Source of the DNA: Prevotellaceae bacterium
Lineage (GTDB): Bacteria; Bacteroidota; Bacteroidia; Bacteroidales; UBA932
Assembly (NCBI GenBank): GCA_031264875.1
Contig: JAISDK010000226.1
Span: forward strand, 1-7,382
Reading direction: 5' to 3'
DNA length: 7,382 nt
Made by a program: the position numbers and the translations under genes
The notes under the pieces: model-generated
Databases searched by the model: none
The model's input: the letters and a program-made list of their open reading frames with translations, nothing else
What the model was told of the DNA's origin: nothing
In this document: positions 5,741-7,382 of the stretch, in pieces
Position numbering within the stretch: position 1 is the stretch's first letter
Layout: every line of letters starts with the position of its first letter

Positions 5741-6256
5741 TTGTTCCGTCATATCAGCAAAATTAAAACGATTGTGTTACCGGAAGAATACAACAAATGT
5801 GTAGATAAACATGCCGACGGACTTTACCGTTTTGCATTAAAAATTATGAATGAAACAGATATGGCTAAGGATATAGTTCAGGAATCATTTGAAAAACTGT
5901 GGATAAACAGGAAAGCGATAGAAACGTCGAAAGCAAAATCGTACCTGTTCACAATAGCATATCATTTGATGATAGATAAAAAACGAAAATACAAACTGCT
6001 TGATAAATACATGGAAACAGCTTGCGACACTGTCCACAGCGAACAGTATTCCGACCTGAACGAACTGCTTCACCGTGCTGCCGAACGCCTGCCGGACATC
6101 CAGAGGTCAGTTTTGCTTCTGCGCGATTACGAAGGATATTCATACGAGGAAATAGAGCGCATAACGGGACTGAGCCTCTCGCAGGTAAAAGTTTACATTC
6201 ACCGCGCGCGACTGCAGATGAAACAGTATATTGGACGTATTGACAATGTAATATAA
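5741..6256 (+). CDS. ECF-family RNA polymerase sigma factor
   Basis: The 171-residue product has the two domains of an extracytoplasmic-function sigma factor. Region 2 covers residues about 16-84, with the core-binding helix DIVQESFEKLW (44-54) and the -10-recognising helix KSYLFTIAYHLMIDKKRK (66-83). Region 4 covers about 107-163, with QRSVLLLRDYEGYSYEEIERITG (121-143) leading into the helix-turn-helix SLSQVKVYIHRARLQMK (145-161). No in-frame ATG exists before region 2; the first internal ATG is codon 36 and would cut into the domain. TTG 5741 is therefore the best start, giving ISKIKTIVLPEEYNKCVD, which resembles Bacteroidales homologues; GTG 5774 (giving LPEEYNK) is the alternative. The reading frame is closed upstream by TAA at 5726-5728. 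It is followed after 6 nt by a membrane protein that may control its activity. Confidence 0.93.
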   Translation: MFRHISKIKTIVLPEEYNKCVDKHADGLYRFALKIMNETDMAKDIVQESFEKLWINRKAIETSKAKSYLFTIAYHLMIDKKRKYKLLDKYMETACDTVHSEQYSDLNELLHRAAERLPDIQRSVLLLRDYEGYSYEEIERITGLSLSQVKVYIHRARLQMKQYIGRIDNVI

Positions 6257-6262
6257 ACAGTT

Positions 6263-7258
6263 ATGATTGATATTAACGATTCCGGCGATTTCCCGAAGCT
6301 AATTCCCGACAAAAGCATCCATTTCGAGGCAAAGGACGAAATAAGACGTTCTCCAGAAACGAATTTCGAATGTAGCGAACTGGAATACAAATGCACAGTA
6401 GCGGAGAAAGAATATGCCGCCCTGAAACTGATACCGGACATGACAGTAACGATGCCGGACAAAAAAATGCTGAAACACGGAACATTTTCGTCCCGCTTGT
6501 CGTGGATAGCAATCACGGCGGCAGCGGCAGTACTCGCAGTCATGCTGACCGTAATAAACAACAGACCCGCAGATTCTCCGGAAACCGGAACAGACTCGCA
6601 TCCGAAAACGGAAACAAATACAGTCGTCGAAATAAAACCGGCACAGACAGCAGCGCCGGAAACAGCCCCACAGAATATACCGGTCGAAGTACCCGCAAAC
6701 AGCGGCGACATTCCACAACCGGAAACCGTAGCAGAAACCCGTCAACCCGTATGCAAAACAGCTGAACTCGAAACAGTCCCGCAGAATACGCCGGTCGAAA
6801 CATCCGTAAGCAACAACGACATTACGCGACCGGATACCGTAAAGATAGACCGGATACCGGCCATTTCCGTCACTGCCGAAACGGGGAGCAGGGGAAAAAC
6901 AGTATTCATATACAGGCCGGACTGTCAGCCTTCCAGCCTCATAAAAGTCATAACAGGCATGACATACGCAGCCGGAAAAATCTCCGAAAACATCATCGAC
7001 ATCAAGCAAAACATAACTCAAATGCTTGACGGTGTCAGACCACCAGACATTCTGAGCCGCCTGAACCTCGACCACGGCATAGACCGGGAAATCAACAAAT
7101 GGGCAAAAAATAACCCCGATATTCCTTTCGACGTATTCATCGACCGCACCGCCGAATACGGAATGAAAGAAATATACGACGAAAACGGAACACTCGAAAG
7201 AGTTGTCTTCATCACAAACAAATCGCTGAAATACAAAAGCAACAAATTAAATTATTAA
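6263..7258 (+). CDS. Single-pass membrane protein of unknown family, candidate sigma-factor regulator
   Basis: I do not recognise this 331-residue protein. It has a hydrophilic, probably cytoplasmic N-terminal segment (1-78), one membrane helix (about 79-98, SWIAITAAAAVLAVMLTVI), a long Pro/Thr/Glu-rich linker (about 101-205) and a C-terminal segment (about 210-331, beginning KTVFIYRPDCQP and containing INKWAKNNPDIPFDVFIDRT). The helix is preceded by Lys and Arg, favouring N-inside topology, so the linker and C-terminus would be periplasmic. Location 6 nt after an ECF sigma gene and its topology are those of a membrane anti-sigma factor, but no FecR domain or zinc-dependent anti-sigma motif (HxxxCxxC) is visible. 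The linker contains a 37-residue duplication (133-156 and 170-193). The sense strand is poor in T compared with neighbouring genes, which also shows in the Thr/Pro/Glu/Lys-rich composition. ATG 6263 is the only sensible start. Confidence 0.8.
   Translation: MIDINDSGDFPKLIPDKSIHFEAKDEIRRSPETNFECSELEYKCTVAEKEYAALKLIPDMTVTMPDKKMLKHGTFSSRLSWIAITAAAAVLAVMLTVINNRPADSPETGTDSHPKTETNTVVEIKPAQTAAPETAPQNIPVEVPANSGDIPQPETVAETRQPVCKTAELETVPQNTPVETSVSNNDITRPDTVKIDRIPAISVTAETGSRGKTVFIYRPDCQPSSLIKVITGMTYAAGKISENIIDIKQNITQMLDGVRPPDILSRLNLDHGIDREINKWAKNNPDIPFDVFIDRTAEYGMKEIYDENGTLERVVFITNKSLKYKSNKLNY
6659..6841 (+). repeat. Internal duplication with a 111-nt period in the membrane-protein linker
   Basis: Codons 133-156 (6659-6730) and 170-193 (6770-6841) align without gaps: ETAPQNIPVEVPANSGDIPQ... 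against ETVPQNTPVETSVSNNDITR.... By hand count 56 of 72 bases match but only 13 of 24 residues, meaning most changes alter the protein. This fits a low-constraint periplasmic spacer grown by tandem duplication. Confidence 0.75.
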
Positions 7259-7272
7259 AAAATAAACAGGAT

Positions 7273-7382
7273 ATGAAAAGAATAGCTATTTTAAAAAAAG
7301 TACCGGTCACACACATTGTTCTCCCGCTGTTTGCTTGGATATTCGCCCTGCCCGCCACAGCCGGGAACGGAAACGACACGAT
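7273..7382 (+). CDS. Start of an exported protein, cut by the window end
   Basis: ATG 7273 opens a frame that runs through the last base (36 full codons). It reads MKRIAILKKVPVTHIVLPLF followed by AWIFALPATAGNGNDT. This is a Sec signal peptide: a basic N-region (Lys2, Arg3, Lys8, Lys9), a hydrophobic core (about 12-25) and a likely signal peptidase I site after Ala-Thr-Ala (28-30). No lipobox cysteine is present in the visible part. The gene follows the membrane protein by 14 nt and is probably in the same operon, so it is either the signal partner or an exported effector of the sigma-factor unit. The mature part is outside the window, so no function can be given. Confidence 0.75.
   Translation, partial: MKRIAILKKVPVTHIVLPLFAWIFALPATAGNGNDT

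Noticed and set aside
5898..5906. TGTGGATAA, a perfect DnaA-box match, with a near match TGTAGATAA at about 5800
   Set aside because: Both lie inside the sigma factor coding sequence; the first encodes the conserved Leu-Trp-Ile-Asn of region 2, there is no cluster, and no AT-rich unwinding region or dnaA gene is nearby.
6299..7075. 258-codon minus-strand ORF opposite the membrane protein gene
   Set aside because: Cys/Tyr/Phe-rich antisense shadow caused by the skewed composition of the sense gene; no promoter and no recognisable domain.

Overview
The window looks like a piece of a Bacteroidales (phylum Bacteroidota) chromosome. The evidence is the promoter style (TAnnTTTG -7 boxes, two of them reading TACCTTTGCAGC), the lack of strong Shine-Dalgarno sequences, AT-rich spacers, and protein sequences (RecO, LipA, LipB, ECF sigma factor) that read like Bacteroidales members of their families. 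Species cannot be named from the sequence alone.

Layout. Positions 1-314 are a 21-bp tandem repeat that runs off the left edge and ends in a perfect 13-bp inverted repeat. Positions 315-616 hold no convincing gene; they carry the repeat flank, an 18-codon minus-strand micro-ORF and the promoter of the next unit. Positions 617-2674 are a tight plus-strand unit: GNAT acetyltransferase, lipA (lipoyl synthase) and lipB (octanoyl transferase), with gaps of 2-4 nt. Next come rpmH (ribosomal protein L34) behind its own consensus promoter, and recO (recombinational repair). Convergent to recO, only 9 nt away, is a minus-strand pair: a PatB/MalY-type PLP enzyme followed by a YiaD-like glycine-zipper OmpA lipoprotein. 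Across a 173-nt divergent intergenic region, a plus-strand operon starts: an ECF sigma factor, a single-pass membrane protein of unknown family, and the first 36 codons of a protein with a signal peptide, cut by the window end.

How the genes work together. LipB moves octanoate from acyl carrier protein to lipoate-dependent proteins and LipA inserts the two sulfurs, so the pair is a complete endogenous lipoylation route. The GNAT gene is co-directional but has no evident link to lipoate. rpmH and recO are housekeeping genes. The last three genes have the layout of a cell-surface signalling unit: sigma factor, candidate membrane-anchored regulator, and exported product. This is the least-described part of the window. 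The membrane protein does not resemble a FecR-type anti-sigma factor, and its periplasmic linker contains a 111-nt internal duplication.

The two places most worth a second look are the 21-bp array, which is open for translation on the minus strand across all units but is separated by one in-frame stop from a short upstream ORF, and the sigma/membrane-protein/secreted-protein operon.
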